Shown here in pieces: positions 34,905 to 44,469 of a DNA stretch of 64,000 nucleotides (within the stretch, counting starts at the first letter, position 1; the number at the start of each line of letters is the position of its first letter). Location of the stretch: positions 186,001-250,000 of the forward strand of contig NZ_DATESC010000030.1 in the NCBI RefSeq assembly GCF_035271045.1. Reading direction: 5' to 3'. The notes beneath the pieces are model-generated. The model did not search any database. It was not told the origin of the DNA and was given only the letters and a program-made list of their open reading frames with translations. The position numbers and the translations under genes were made by a program. The stretch is from Marinospirillum sp035271045. GTDB taxonomy: Bacteria > Pseudomonadota > Gammaproteobacteria > Pseudomonadales > Halomonadaceae.

Positions 34905-35879
34905 TTAACGGATAACTTCAGTGGCAGTTTTTAATAGTTCTTCAGAAAGAGTAACGCCTTGTTTTTTGGCAGCTGCTTCATTTAAAAACAACTGTAGGTT
35001 ATCGCTCGTTTCTGGCTTAATTTTACCTGGCGCTTCACCTTCTAAAATTCTGACTACCATACGACCCGTTTGACGGCCTAAGTCACGATAATCCATACCC
35101 AAGGCAGCAATAGCACCACGCTTTACACTGTCAGTGTCTGAAGCGACTAAAGGTATTTTTCTATCATTACCGACTTTAACCAAGGCTTCATAAGCAGAAA
35201 CAACATTATTATCGGTGCTGGTATAAATCACATCAACTTTGCCCACTAAACTACGTGCAGCAGAACCCACGTCAATCGAACGCGGCGCAGCCGCTTCAAC
35301 GAGTTCCATGCCATAGTTAGGTAAAATATTTTTAAAGGCTTCCACCACCACCACAGAATTTGCTTCACCTGGGTTATAAACCATGCCAATTTTTTTAGCA
35401 TTAGGCACAATTTCTAGGATTAACTCAATTTGCTTATCCAATGCTAATAAATCAGAAACACCCGTTACGTTAGTACCGCTGGCTTCCCAAGAAGGCACTA
35501 GCTGTGCTTCAACAGGGTCGGTTACGGCTGAAAACACAATCGGCACACGTTTAGTGCCGGCTACAGCGGATTGTGCTGATGGCGTTGCAATGGCAACCAA
35601 AACATCAGGATTATCACCAATAAATTTACGTGCTATTTGTCCTGCTGTAGCGGTATTACCTTGAGCGCTTTGGTATTGCCATTTAAGGTTTTTGCCTTGA
35701 ATATAACCGGCTTCATTCAGCGCATCCAACACGCCATCCCTTACAGCATCTAAGGCTGGGTGCTCAACAATGGCAGTAATAGCAACCGATTTAGTTGCAG
35801 CTAGAGCAGGCAGGCTGGTCATTGTTGCCAAAGTAACAGCGGCTAAAACAGTTAGCACTTTTTTTGAAAAGTTACGCAT
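34905..35879 (-). CDS. ABC transporter substrate-binding protein (PF04392, TrpX-like)
   Basis: 324 aa periplasmic protein with a signal peptide ending in LPALAATKS (about residue 28). KSVAITAIVEHPALDAVRDGV, VTDPVEAQLV and SDTDSVKRGAIAALGMDYRDLGRQTG match the TrpX/YtlA-like group. Its start is 41 bases after secF, with a small AGGTTATTAACCT palindrome (35898-35910) in the gap, so it could be cotranscribed with secDF or have its own start. Confidence 0.9.
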   Translation of the reverse strand: MRNFSKKVLTVLAAVTLATMTSLPALAATKSVAITAIVEHPALDAVRDGVLDALNEAGYIQGKNLKWQYQSAQGNTATAGQIARKFIGDNPDVLVAIATPSAQSAVAGTKRVPIVFSAVTDPVEAQLVPSWEASGTNVTGVSDLLALDKQIELILEIVPNAKKIGMVYNPGEANSVVVVEAFKNILPNYGMELVEAAAPRSIDVGSAARSLVGKVDVIYTSTDNNVVSAYEALVKVGNDRKIPLVASDTDSVKRGAIAALGMDYRDLGRQTGRMVVRILEGEAPGKIKPETSDNLQLFLNEAAAKKQGVTLSEELLKTATEVIR

Positions 35880-35920
35880 AGGTTAGGTTCTCCAATAAGG
35901 TTATTAACCTGAATAGCCCA

Positions 35921-36859
35921 TTAGGGGCGACCGTCGTCTTCCAATACACCTTCTTTAATTAGGATAGCCAAATCGTCTCGGGTTACTTTCATGGTAAGCA
36001 AAAGTGTGCCAGCTATGTAGATAGAAGAATAAGTACCTACAATAATGCCCACCATTAACGCTAGGGCAAAGTTACGAATCATTTCTCCGCCTAACAAGAA
36101 AAGCGCAACCACAACTAACAAGGTTGTTAATGAAGTTATGGTGGTACGTATTAGCGTTTGGTTAATAGAGACATTAATTAATTCGCTCACCGTTCCTTCA
36201 CGAACCTTGCGAAAGTTTTCACGAATACGGTCATAAACAACGATGGTGTCGTTAATGGAATAACCTACCACTGCTAAAAGTGCTGCTAGTACGGTGAGGT
36301 CAAAATCAATTTTAAAGACTGAGAAAAAGCCCAGCAAAATAATAACGTCATGTACTAATGCTAAGACGGAGCCAATTGCAAACTTGTACTGAAAGCGGAA
36401 GGCTACGTAAATCATGATACCTAACATGGCAACTAACATGCCTAGACCACCTTGGTCACGCAGTTCATCACCTACTTGAGCACCAACAAACTCCGCACGA
36501 GTTAGTTTTACTTTTCCTGCATCTTGAGCATCTAAAAGGCTGCGTACTTGTTCACCCACTTCAGGCGAAAAGCCTTGATTAAGGCGTATTAAAACATCGT
36601 GCGAACTACCAAAATTTTGCACTACAAACTGTTCGTAGCCAGCTATTTCTAGGTGTCCTCTAACTTCTTCTAAATCTGGCGAGCTGGCGTAATGCAGTTC
36701 TACCAAGGTGCCGCCGGTAAAATCTAAGCCTAAACGCAAACCTTGTGTGGCTAAAGAACCAATAGAAACCAATAGTAATACTGCTGATAAACCAAAGGTA
36801 AAAAAGCGCAAACCCATAAAGTTAATATTGGTTAGTTTGTAACTGGTTTTGTTAGTCAT
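35921..36859 (-). CDS. secF: Protein translocase subunit SecF
   Basis: 312 aa accessory subunit of the Sec translocon; uses the proton gradient with SecD to help pull proteins across. Six membrane helices; LGLDFTGGTLVEL, the SVLALVHDVIILLGFF segment, VVGYSINDTIVVYDRIREN and the C-terminal repeats are conserved. Lies 14 bases after secD. Confidence 0.97.
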   Translation of the reverse strand: MTNKTSYKLTNINFMGLRFFTFGLSAVLLLVSIGSLATQGLRLGLDFTGGTLVELHYASSPDLEEVRGHLEIAGYEQFVVQNFGSSHDVLIRLNQGFSPEVGEQVRSLLDAQDAGKVKLTRAEFVGAQVGDELRDQGGLGMLVAMLGIMIYVAFRFQYKFAIGSVLALVHDVIILLGFFSVFKIDFDLTVLAALLAVVGYSINDTIVVYDRIRENFRKVREGTVSELINVSINQTLIRTTITSLTTLLVVVALFLLGGEMIRNFALALMVGIIVGTYSSIYIAGTLLLTMKVTRDDLAILIKEGVLEDDGRP

Positions 36860-36873
36860 ATTCGGCTCCTGAC

Positions 36874-38718
36874 CTATAACGAAAGACGTTTAATATTACG
36901 TCCACCATAAACCCAGTTCACCAGCATTCGGGTAACCATTATGGAGGTAAACATGGAAGTCAGCAGACCCAACGAAAGTGTAACGGCAAAGCCTTTTATT
37001 GGCCCAGTGCCTATAAAGAAAAGAATAATAGCTACTAAGAAGGTGGTGATATTGGCATCTAAGATGGTTGCAAAAGCTCTTTCATAACCGGCATGAATGG
37101 CATTTTGGGGCGATAAACCGCCTTGGTGAATTTCTTCTTTAATACGCGCGTTGATTAACACGTTAGCATCTACCGCCATACCTAGGGTTAGCACTATACC
37201 GGCAATACCTGGCAGAGTTAGGGTTGCACCTAGCACCGACAGTAAGGCAACCAACATAACTAGGTTAGTGGTTAGTGCAACACAAGCAAAAATACCAAAT
37301 ACTCGGTACCAAGCCAGCATAAAGATAACCACTAGCGCCAAACCAATTTGAATGGAAGTTACGCCCTGCTCAATATTTTTCTGACCTAAACTTGGGCCTA
37401 TGGTGCGTTCTTCAACAAAATAAATAGGCGCGGCTAATGCACCGGCACGAAGAAGCAAAGAAAGTTCAGAGGCTTCTTGCACACTGCCAGAGCCGGTAAT
37501 TCGAAAGCTTGCACCTAATTGGCTTTGAATAGTGGCTAAAGAAATAATGCCTTCTTCAGTATAGGGCTCACGTATTTCAACGCGCTCACCATCACGCTGC
37601 ACAAAACGTGTACGCGTTTTATGCTCAATAAATAGCACTGCCATACTGCGACCCACATTAGTTTTAGTCGCTTGTGACATTAAACGGCCACCTTGGCCAT
37701 TCAGGCGAATATTCACCTGCGGCTTATTGTTTTCATCAAAGCCTACGCTGGCATTAGCGACATGATTACCGGTAGTAATTATATCCCTTTCTAAAATAGC
37801 GCTACGGTTGGGTTGGTCACGAAAATCAAAGCTCTCTGTATCAAGAGGATCAGCATTGCGACGCGCTTCTAGGCGAAACTCTAAGTTAGCGGTAGCACCT
37901 AGAATACGTTTGGCGGCTGCTGTGTCTTGTACACCGGGCAACTCTACTACTATGCGGTTACGGCCAGAGCGTTGAACGAGTGGCTCTGCTACACCCAGCT
38001 CGTTTACACGATTACGCAAGGTGGTTAAGTTTTGATCGACTGCATAGTCTTCTAAATTTCTAATTGCTTGCTCATTCATAGCGATTAGCAGCAAGCCGGA
38101 ATCACCTTCGGTAAAGGTGTAATCTAGGCGGTCAACCTGTAACAGGCGACGCGCCTTTTCAAAGTCATCTGCGCTGCCAAGCAGTACTTCTATTTGCCCT
38201 TTTTCTACACTGACTTTACGAAAACGCAGCCTTTCTTTGCGTAGGGTAGCGCGAATTTCGCTCGCAGTGACTTCTAACTGCTGTTTAACCGCTGCCTCCA
38301 TATCCACTTCCATAAGGAAGTGGACACCACCACGTAAATCCAAACCCAAATTAACGCTACGTGCGCCTAGACTAACTAACCAATCGGGTGTTGTTGCTGC
38401 CTGAGATAAGGCAACAACGTATTTTTCACCTAAAGACTGTTGAATAACTTCACGGGCTGCCAGTTGCTGATCATCCGCTAACAAACGGATTAAGCCGCTG
38501 TTACCTTCTAAACTGGCCTGCAGAACATTAATGCCAGCCTGTTCTAGTGCTTTTTGGGCACGCTTTAAATCAGTGTTGGTGATTTCAATTGAACCTCGTG
38601 TACCAGAGATTTGTACAGCGGGGTCTTCTGGGTAGAGGTTTGGCAGGGCATAAATCGCCCCTATGCCGATCACTAGCAGTATCAGCAGGTTTTTCCAGAG
38701 TGGATAACGGTTCAGCAT
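36874..38718 (-). CDS. secD: Protein translocase subunit SecD
   Basis: 614 aa partner of SecF. The N-terminal helix is followed by a large periplasmic P1 domain (NLGLDLRGGVHFLMEVDME; VELPGVQDTAAAKRILG) and six C-terminal helices with GMAVDANVLINARIKEE. Full length, not fused to secF. Confidence 0.97.
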   Translation of the reverse strand: MLNRYPLWKNLLILLVIGIGAIYALPNLYPEDPAVQISGTRGSIEITNTDLKRAQKALEQAGINVLQASLEGNSGLIRLLADDQQLAAREVIQQSLGEKYVVALSQAATTPDWLVSLGARSVNLGLDLRGGVHFLMEVDMEAAVKQQLEVTASEIRATLRKERLRFRKVSVEKGQIEVLLGSADDFEKARRLLQVDRLDYTFTEGDSGLLLIAMNEQAIRNLEDYAVDQNLTTLRNRVNELGVAEPLVQRSGRNRIVVELPGVQDTAAAKRILGATANLEFRLEARRNADPLDTESFDFRDQPNRSAILERDIITTGNHVANASVGFDENNKPQVNIRLNGQGGRLMSQATKTNVGRSMAVLFIEHKTRTRFVQRDGERVEIREPYTEEGIISLATIQSQLGASFRITGSGSVQEASELSLLLRAGALAAPIYFVEERTIGPSLGQKNIEQGVTSIQIGLALVVIFMLAWYRVFGIFACVALTTNLVMLVALLSVLGATLTLPGIAGIVLTLGMAVDANVLINARIKEEIHQGGLSPQNAIHAGYERAFATILDANITTFLVAIILFFIGTGPIKGFAVTLSLGLLTSMFTSIMVTRMLVNWVYGGRNIKRLSL

Positions 38719-38754
38719 GGCAGCCTTAATTTGGTCGGAGAAAAATTATTTGGA

Positions 38755-39087
38755 TTATTCAGCATCCACTGCTTTTAAAGTGCCTTTAGGCAACACAGCA
38801 GTAACGGCTGCTTTTTGTACTTTAATTGAAACTTCGTTTGCAATTTCAATGACTAAAAACTCATCGGTTACTTTAGTCACACGACCTAGCATACCGCCTG
38901 CTAAAGAGATCTCATCACCTTTGGCGATATCGGCTAGCAAGTTTTTGTGTTCTTTAGCCCGTTTTTGTTGTGGACGAATCAACATAAAGTAAAAAATTAC
39001 AACAAAACCAACCAGCATAACAATGCTAGAAATAGGGCTAGCGCCGCCAGTATCAGCAGCGTGTGCAGCAGTGATAAAAAAGTCCAT
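38755..39087 (-). CDS. yajC: Preprotein translocase subunit YajC
   Basis: 110 aa single-span protein that associates with SecDF. Helix ISSIVMLVGFVVIFYFMLIRPQQKRAKEH followed by a small beta domain. Standard placement between tgt and secD. Confidence 0.96.
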   Translation of the reverse strand: MDFFITAAHAADTGGASPISSIVMLVGFVVIFYFMLIRPQQKRAKEHKNLLADIAKGDEISLAGGMLGRVTKVTDEFLVIEIANEVSIKVQKAAVTAVLPKGTLKAVDAE

Positions 39088-39140
39088 AAAAAACTCCTAA
39101 GGGTTGTGGGTGTTTATTTTTAATTGCTATGGGGTGATAG

Positions 39141-40292
39141 TTAAGCCATTTCTGGCGCAAGCATTTCTGGCACAGGCAATCCGCGACGCGAATAAAAATC
39201 TTCAACAAAGTCCGTCAATTTACCTGCTTCTATCGCCTGACGCAAACCGGCCATAAGGCGCTGGTAGTGACGTAAATTATGAATAGTGTTGAGCATCGAA
39301 CCTAGCATTTCTTTACTACGATCAAGGTGATGCAAATAACTACGCGAAAAATTTTGGCAAGTATGGCAATCGCATTCAGCATCAATCGGGCCAGTGTCTT
39401 TTTTATACTGAGCGTTGCGAATCTTAACGACACCGCTGCTGGTAAATAAATGACCGTTGCGAGCGTTACGCGTCGGCATCACGCAATCAAACATATCCAC
39501 GCCACGGCGCACCGCTTCAACTAAATCTTCTGGCTTGCCCACGCCCATTAAATAACGGGGTTTATCCGCTGGCATAAGGGCTGGCAAATAATCTAGTGTA
39601 CTAATCATATCTTCTTTAGGTTCGCCAACCGACAAGCCACCAATCGCCATACCATCAAACTGAATATCCAACAAACCTTCCAATGAACGCTTGCGTAAAT
39701 CAGGGTACATACCGCCTTGAATAATGCCAAATAAAGCAGCAGAACTATCACCGTGCGCGTCACGCGAGCGCTTCGCCCAACGCAATGACAACTCCATCGA
39801 CGCTTCGGCTTCAGAAAAAGTCGCCGGATAAGGTGTGCATTCATCAAAAATCATCACAATATCAGAGCCTAACTCGCGCTGAATTTGCATGGATTCTTCT
39901 GGTCCCATAAATACTTTAGAACCATCGTGTGGTGAACGAAAGTGAACGCCTTCTTCGGTAATCTTACGCAGTTTACCCAATGAAAAAACCTGAAAACCAC
40001 CCGAGTCCGTCAAAATCGGTTTTTGCCACTGCATAAAATCATGCAACGTACCGTGCGCTTGCACCACGTCTGTGCCGGGCTTTAGCATAAGATGAAAGGT
40101 ATTACCCAGTACAATTTCAGCACCTAGTTTTTCGACTTCATCCGGCATAATGCCTTTCACTGTCCCGTAAGTCCCCACAGGCATAAAAGCAGGCGTTTCA
40201 ATTGTGCCACGGGGAAAGGTAATCCGTCCTCGGCGAGCTTTGCCATCGGTTTTTAATAAATCAAACTGCATAGAACATTCAGAACGCTTCAT
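39141..40292 (-). CDS. tgt: Queuine tRNA-ribosyltransferase
   Basis: Exchanges guanine-34 for preQ1 in GUN-anticodon tRNAs. ILTDSGGFQVFSL, the VFMGPEESMQIQ segment, FDCVMPTRNARNG (catalytic Asp region) and the zinc site CDCHTCQNFSRSYLHHL are intact. The ATG at 40292 has AGGA eight bases upstream; ATG at 40271 (MQFDLLKTDG) fits homolog N-termini but lacks a clear ribosome site. 383 aa with the longer start. Confidence 0.97.
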   Translation of the reverse strand: MKRSECSMQFDLLKTDGKARRGRITFPRGTIETPAFMPVGTYGTVKGIMPDEVEKLGAEIVLGNTFHLMLKPGTDVVQAHGTLHDFMQWQKPILTDSGGFQVFSLGKLRKITEEGVHFRSPHDGSKVFMGPEESMQIQRELGSDIVMIFDECTPYPATFSEAEASMELSLRWAKRSRDAHGDSSAALFGIIQGGMYPDLRKRSLEGLLDIQFDGMAIGGLSVGEPKEDMISTLDYLPALMPADKPRYLMGVGKPEDLVEAVRRGVDMFDCVMPTRNARNGHLFTSSGVVKIRNAQYKKDTGPIDAECDCHTCQNFSRSYLHHLDRSKEMLGSMLNTIHNLRHYQRLMAGLRQAIEAGKLTDFVEDFYSRRGLPVPEMLAPEMA

Positions 40293-40309
40293 TGATTTAA
40301 TCCTGTAAT

Positions 40310-41341
40310 TTAATCGGCAGCAGTATTTAACGACAAGAGCATGGCATCGCCATAACTAAAAAATCGGTATTTTTCGGCTACTGCAGCTTGGTAAGCTGTT
40401 TGAATGGGTTCATAGCCAGCAAAACTACTAACCAGCATTAATAGCGTGGATTCTGGCAAATGAAAGTTGGTCAGTAATTTATCGACACAACGCCACTGAT
40501 ACCCAGGGTAGATAAAAATATCCGTGTCACCACTAAAAGCCTGCGTTACACCGCAACGGGTAGCGGTTTCTAAACAGCGCACGCTAGTTGTACCCACCGC
40601 AATTACACGTCCGCCAACCGATTTAGTCGCATTCACTTGGGCGGCAACGGCTTCAGTGACTTCCAGCCATTCCTTGTGCATAACGTGTTCTTCTAGTTTA
40701 TCCACTTTGACTGGCTGAAACGTGCCTGCGCCAACGTGCAAGGTTACAAAAGCCGTATCTACGCCCTTGGCACGAATTTGCGCTAGCAGTTCATCATCAA
40801 AATGTAAACCTGCAGTGGGTGCTGCAACCGCACCTAAATGCTGAGCATAAACCGTTTGGTAGCGTTCTCGGTCATCCAGTTCATCAGCACGGTCTATATA
40901 AGGTGGTAAAGGTAAATGACCGTGTTTTTCTAACAGCTCTAACAAAGGCTCAGGGTTAAGAAAGGTTAAGCAAAACAGCGCCCCTTCTCTGCCTGTGCAT
41001 TCAACTTCTATACCGCCTTCTAAAAATAATTTAGCACCAGCTTTGGGTGATTTACTGGCACGTATATGCGCTAAAGCACGGTGTTCATCTAACGGGCGCT
41101 CTATTAATACTTCTATTTTTCCGCCGGTGGCTTTTTGCCCAAATAAGCGTGCAGGTATAACGCGGGTGTTATTAAAAACCAACAGATCGCCTTTGTGTAA
41201 ATAATCTAACAGATCAGGAAATTGACGGTGCTGTAGGTTATCGCCTTCTAGCACCAATAAACGCGAACCGCGCCTTAGTGCAGTTGGATAGTGGGCGATA
41301 AGCTCGTTGGGTAAATCAAAATGAAAATCGCTGCGCTGCAT
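40310..41341 (-). CDS. queA: S-adenosylmethionine:tRNA ribosyltransferase-isomerase
   Basis: Adds the epoxycyclopentanediol ring from SAM to preQ1 in tRNA. The N-terminal RSDFHFDLPNELIAHYP, VFNNTRVIPARLFG, AAPTAGLHF and TNFHLPESTLLMLVSSFAG are family blocks. 343 aa. First gene of the queA-tgt-yajC-secDF operon, with a good promoter upstream. Confidence 0.97.
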   Translation of the reverse strand: MQRSDFHFDLPNELIAHYPTALRRGSRLLVLEGDNLQHRQFPDLLDYLHKGDLLVFNNTRVIPARLFGQKATGGKIEVLIERPLDEHRALAHIRASKSPKAGAKLFLEGGIEVECTGREGALFCLTFLNPEPLLELLEKHGHLPLPPYIDRADELDDRERYQTVYAQHLGAVAAPTAGLHFDDELLAQIRAKGVDTAFVTLHVGAGTFQPVKVDKLEEHVMHKEWLEVTEAVAAQVNATKSVGGRVIAVGTTSVRCLETATRCGVTQAFSGDTDIFIYPGYQWRCVDKLLTNFHLPESTLLMLVSSFAGYEPIQTAYQAAVAEKYRFFSYGDAMLLSLNTAAD

Positions 41342-41390
41342 GGTTGCCCTAGCTATTGGTTAGATGGTGCTTGATTTTACAAAGGGCAGG

Positions 41391-41419
41391 ATTTTAACCT
41401 AGATAGCAGCAAAGGTCAT
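41391..41419 (-). promoter_or_regulatory. Candidate sigma-70 promoter for queA operon
   Basis: On the minus strand ATGACC (41419-41414) and TAAAAT (41396-41391) are spaced by 17 bases, placing the start of transcription about 45 bases above queA. Confidence 0.55.
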
Positions 41420-41567
41420 TGCTGGCTGTTATTCAGTTTTCACACAATCAAAATATAGAAAAAATTAAATCAGCCCACCCCCTTAAAATCCTTATTTTAA
41501 AAATGACTTTCAAGGTGTTTTTTAGAAGTAGGCTAGCTTGAGTTGTCGCTTAACTTTTTAATTACAC

Positions 41568-43496
41568 TTAAGGCACAAGCATAAATTCTGCAAAGAAGTC
41601 GCTTAATTTTTTATGGGCGCTCAAAGGCAGGATATTAGCAATATGCTGATCAGGTCGCACCACTAGCATACACCCTTGTTTGCGGTCGATGCCACGTAGC
41701 TCAAAAATATCTTTAGCAGTATCTGTATAAAATATTTTTTCGTAATCCCTTAAACCCAACTTACCTTTAGCTGGCCATAAAAAATCATGCAGTTCTTCTA
41801 TAGCTAAATCTTGCTGTTGAAAAACTGAGTAAACATCTATGATTGAATCAATATCCGCACTCTTAGGCGTGTATTTTTTGACTGGTGAATTTTCAGAGTT
41901 AGCTAGGTATTCAACCAACTTGTAAGCACCAGAAGCCTTATCAGTTGGATTTTTCTTGTCGCCAAAAATAAAGATGCGCCAACGACCATCGGCTTTATTT
42001 AAATGCCCTAAGTGTTGCGGCCTGCCATCGGCCACACGCAAGGCTTTAGCTGAATGAAAGCGCTGCCCAATCTTAAAACCCTTAGCCAAGCTTTGGTTTT
42101 CTAAGCCGGTTACTATAAAAGAAGGGTCATAACCTATTGAAGTTCCAGCAATAAAACCGTTTTGTTTAGCGATAAACTTTTCGATATCGGCAGTGCTAGT
42201 TTTAGTTTGGTTCGCACCTTTATTTGCTGTGGGGCTGGTAGCGACCAAAGCCGACATTTGCCTGTCGGCATCAATCAGCATCTGTGCAACCTTGCGTCTT
42301 TCTGATGAATAAGTTTGCAGCAGTTTGGGGTCGGCTTTGCCTTGCAAGACAGCGGCCAGCTTCCAGCCTAGGTTAAAGGTATCAGGTAAGGAGGTGTTTA
42401 AACCCCAGCCACCTTTAGGGCTATGGGTATGGCAAGCATCACCAGCAACAAAAGCCCGTGGGATTAGCCCTTCAGGATTACCCGCTGGCGTATCATCAAA
42501 ACGGTCGGCAACTCGCTGCCCCACTTCATAAATAGACCACCAAGCCACTTCTTTAACATCGAGGGTGTAAGGCTGCATAATTTTTTGCGCCTTGGCGATA
42601 ATAGCTTGTGCATCCAAATCTAGAGCTGCCGCTCGCTGGCCTTTATCAAGTAAATCTAGCTCTACATACAGCCTAACTAGGTAACCGCCTTCGCGTGGCA
42701 CTATCATTACTGCGCCATCTTGCTTGGATTGAATAAAGCTTTTTACACGAATATCGGGGAAGTCGGTGACAAGTAGAATATCCATTACCCCCCAAGCTTT
42801 GTTGGCTGAGTCACCTTCTAGTTTTATAGATAAACCTTTACGAACGGCACTTCTTGCACCATCAGTACCTACCACATAACGAGCTTTAACCGTTTCTACT
42901 TTAGCAGCACCTGCAGCACTTCTTTCAAAAGTTGCTGTAATGGGGTGGGCATTCAAATCTTGGGTAAGCTTAGCATCAACTGTTAAATCAACTAACTGGC
43001 GGCTGTAATGGGGTACTAGTTGGGTAACAGAGTTTTCCATACCATCAAGCAACAACTCGTGAAGGCGTGCTTGGTTCACTACACAGTGAGTAAACTCAGA
43101 AAGCCCGAGTCTGGCATCGGCTACTTTATGGGTGCGCTTTATTTGGTTGGGTTGCTCACTATCTGGCTCCCAAAAAGCATTCTGATGAAGTTGGTAGGCT
43201 TCTTTAACCAGCATTTCGCTGGTATTAAAAGCTTCCATAATTTCCATGGTACGACATGAAATACCATCGGCCTGACCAAACAACATAGGGCCAGTTTTTT
43301 GTTCCACTATACAGGTGGAGATATCTGGAAATTCTGCCAGTTGCCTTGCTAAAGCTAAGCCTGCAGGACCACAACCGACAATTAACACATCGACTTCTTT
43401 GGGTAGGTCTTTAATCGGTGGAATAGGCGCAGGCTTTCGAGCTGCGTCTGGAATTTGATAATTACCTGGCTTAAAACCATTCAGGTGAAACTGCAT
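41568..43496 (-). CDS. FAD-dependent aromatic hydroxylase, 3-hydroxybenzoate 4-monooxygenase (MobA)-like
   Basis: 642 aa group A flavin monooxygenase. It opens with MQFHLNGFKPGN, as in Comamonas MobA, then the FAD motif VLIVGCGPAGLALA (about 38-51), VVGTDGARSAVRKGL and AFVAGDACHTHSPK, and ends in a thioredoxin-like domain (about 480-640, ELRGIDRKQGCMLVVRPDQ). The usual GQGMN after the GD motif reads GWGLN. Likely reaction: NADPH-dependent ring hydroxylation of a hydroxyaromatic acid. 3-hydroxybenzoate is the precedent, but no protocatechuate-cleavage gene is in the window, so the substrate is open. Third gene of a luxR-eamA-monooxygenase run. Confidence 0.82.
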   Translation of the reverse strand: MQFHLNGFKPGNYQIPDAARKPAPIPPIKDLPKEVDVLIVGCGPAGLALARQLAEFPDISTCIVEQKTGPMLFGQADGISCRTMEIMEAFNTSEMLVKEAYQLHQNAFWEPDSEQPNQIKRTHKVADARLGLSEFTHCVVNQARLHELLLDGMENSVTQLVPHYSRQLVDLTVDAKLTQDLNAHPITATFERSAAGAAKVETVKARYVVGTDGARSAVRKGLSIKLEGDSANKAWGVMDILLVTDFPDIRVKSFIQSKQDGAVMIVPREGGYLVRLYVELDLLDKGQRAAALDLDAQAIIAKAQKIMQPYTLDVKEVAWWSIYEVGQRVADRFDDTPAGNPEGLIPRAFVAGDACHTHSPKGGWGLNTSLPDTFNLGWKLAAVLQGKADPKLLQTYSSERRKVAQMLIDADRQMSALVATSPTANKGANQTKTSTADIEKFIAKQNGFIAGTSIGYDPSFIVTGLENQSLAKGFKIGQRFHSAKALRVADGRPQHLGHLNKADGRWRIFIFGDKKNPTDKASGAYKLVEYLANSENSPVKKYTPKSADIDSIIDVYSVFQQQDLAIEELHDFLWPAKGKLGLRDYEKIFYTDTAKDIFELRGIDRKQGCMLVVRPDQHIANILPLSAHKKLSDFFAEFMLVP

Positions 43497-43563
43497 TGCC
43501 TAATCCTCTTAACAATAAACTGATGCACTAGAGTCTAGAGGGTAAGCAAAAAAAGTCTGTCAC

Positions 43564-44451
43564 CTATAAATGGGGACGCTTGGCTCTTAACCATAAACGT
43601 AAGGCGGGTGCGCGGTTAACTAGCACAGCAACAAATACTAAGGTACAGCCCAGTAATTGTGAAAAACTCATTGTTTCACTAAACCAAAAACTGGCTAATA
43701 AGGCAGTCCAAACGGGTTCTAATGTCATAATAATCGCAGTGTGGCTAGGTGGTGCTAAGCCTTGTGCATAGGTTTGCATTAAAAATCTTAGGCTGGTGGC
43801 TAAAAATAAGCTGGCAAAAAACCAACCCCAAATGGCTGGTGAATACTGGAAGCTCCACTCTTCAAAAAAAGCTGAAACTAACCCTGTAACAAGACCGGCA
43901 ACCATAAGCTGCACAGAAGTTAAAGGTAAAGCGCCAATACTAATTGCTGCACGGCTATTAAAGATAAACATAAAGGCTAGGAAGAAGGCTGAAAGTAAAA
44001 AGCACAGCTCTCCCAGACCAAAATAAAACTCACTATCTAAAGATAAAACAGCTAATCCAGAAACAACAAAAGGCAGGGAAAGAAAAGCAAAGTGACTGGG
44101 TTTTTCTCCACCTAAAATAAAGTTTAGCAAAGGAACCATAACCACACCCAAGCTGGTTAAAAAAGCGCCTACCCCCAAGTGCTGAGCATGCTTCAAACCC
44201 AGTATCCAAAATACCATAGCAGACCCAAATAATAGGCCTATCTTTATAGCTGCAATTAACTGAATTTTAGTTAAACTTTGCAGCGGCTTTATACAAAAAA
44301 AGGCTAGCACCACACCAGCTCCTGCAAAGCGTAAAGCTATAAAAAACAAAGGGCTAAAACCTGCTAATGCTTCTTTAGAAAACATCCAACCCGCTGCGGC
44401 AATTAAGGTGGTTGCCACTAATAGAAGATCTGCTCTAAGGTGTTGCGTCAT
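43564..44451 (-). CDS. EamA/DMT-family transporter
   Basis: About 295 aa with ten predicted membrane helices in two repeats (TTLIAAAGWMFSKEALAG... and LCFLLSAFFLAFMFIFNSRAA...), the drug/metabolite transporter architecture. The ATG at 44451 has AGGA five bases upstream; an in-frame TTG at 44466 is rejected. It lies 18 bases after a LuxR-type gene and 67 before the monooxygenase, so export or import of an aromatic acid or its product is a reasonable but unproven guess. Confidence 0.85.
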   Translation of the reverse strand: MTQHLRADLLLVATTLIAAAGWMFSKEALAGFSPLFFIALRFAGAGVVLAFFCIKPLQSLTKIQLIAAIKIGLLFGSAMVFWILGLKHAQHLGVGAFLTSLGVVMVPLLNFILGGEKPSHFAFLSLPFVVSGLAVLSLDSEFYFGLGELCFLLSAFFLAFMFIFNSRAAISIGALPLTSVQLMVAGLVTGLVSAFFEEWSFQYSPAIWGWFFASLFLATSLRFLMQTYAQGLAPPSHTAIIMTLEPVWTALLASFWFSETMSFSQLLGCTLVFVAVLVNRAPALRLWLRAKRPHL

Positions 44452-44469
44452 CTTTTTCCTAACCAATAA

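Noticed and set aside
33138..35879. Branched-chain amino acid transporter (second LIV system)
   Set aside because: The binding protein is PF04392/TrpX-like and there is only one permease and one ATPase, unlike LIV systems.
41342..41567. CRISPR array, tRNA or other RNA gene in the queA upstream gap
   Set aside because: No repeats or cloverleaf were seen; only a candidate promoter is supported.
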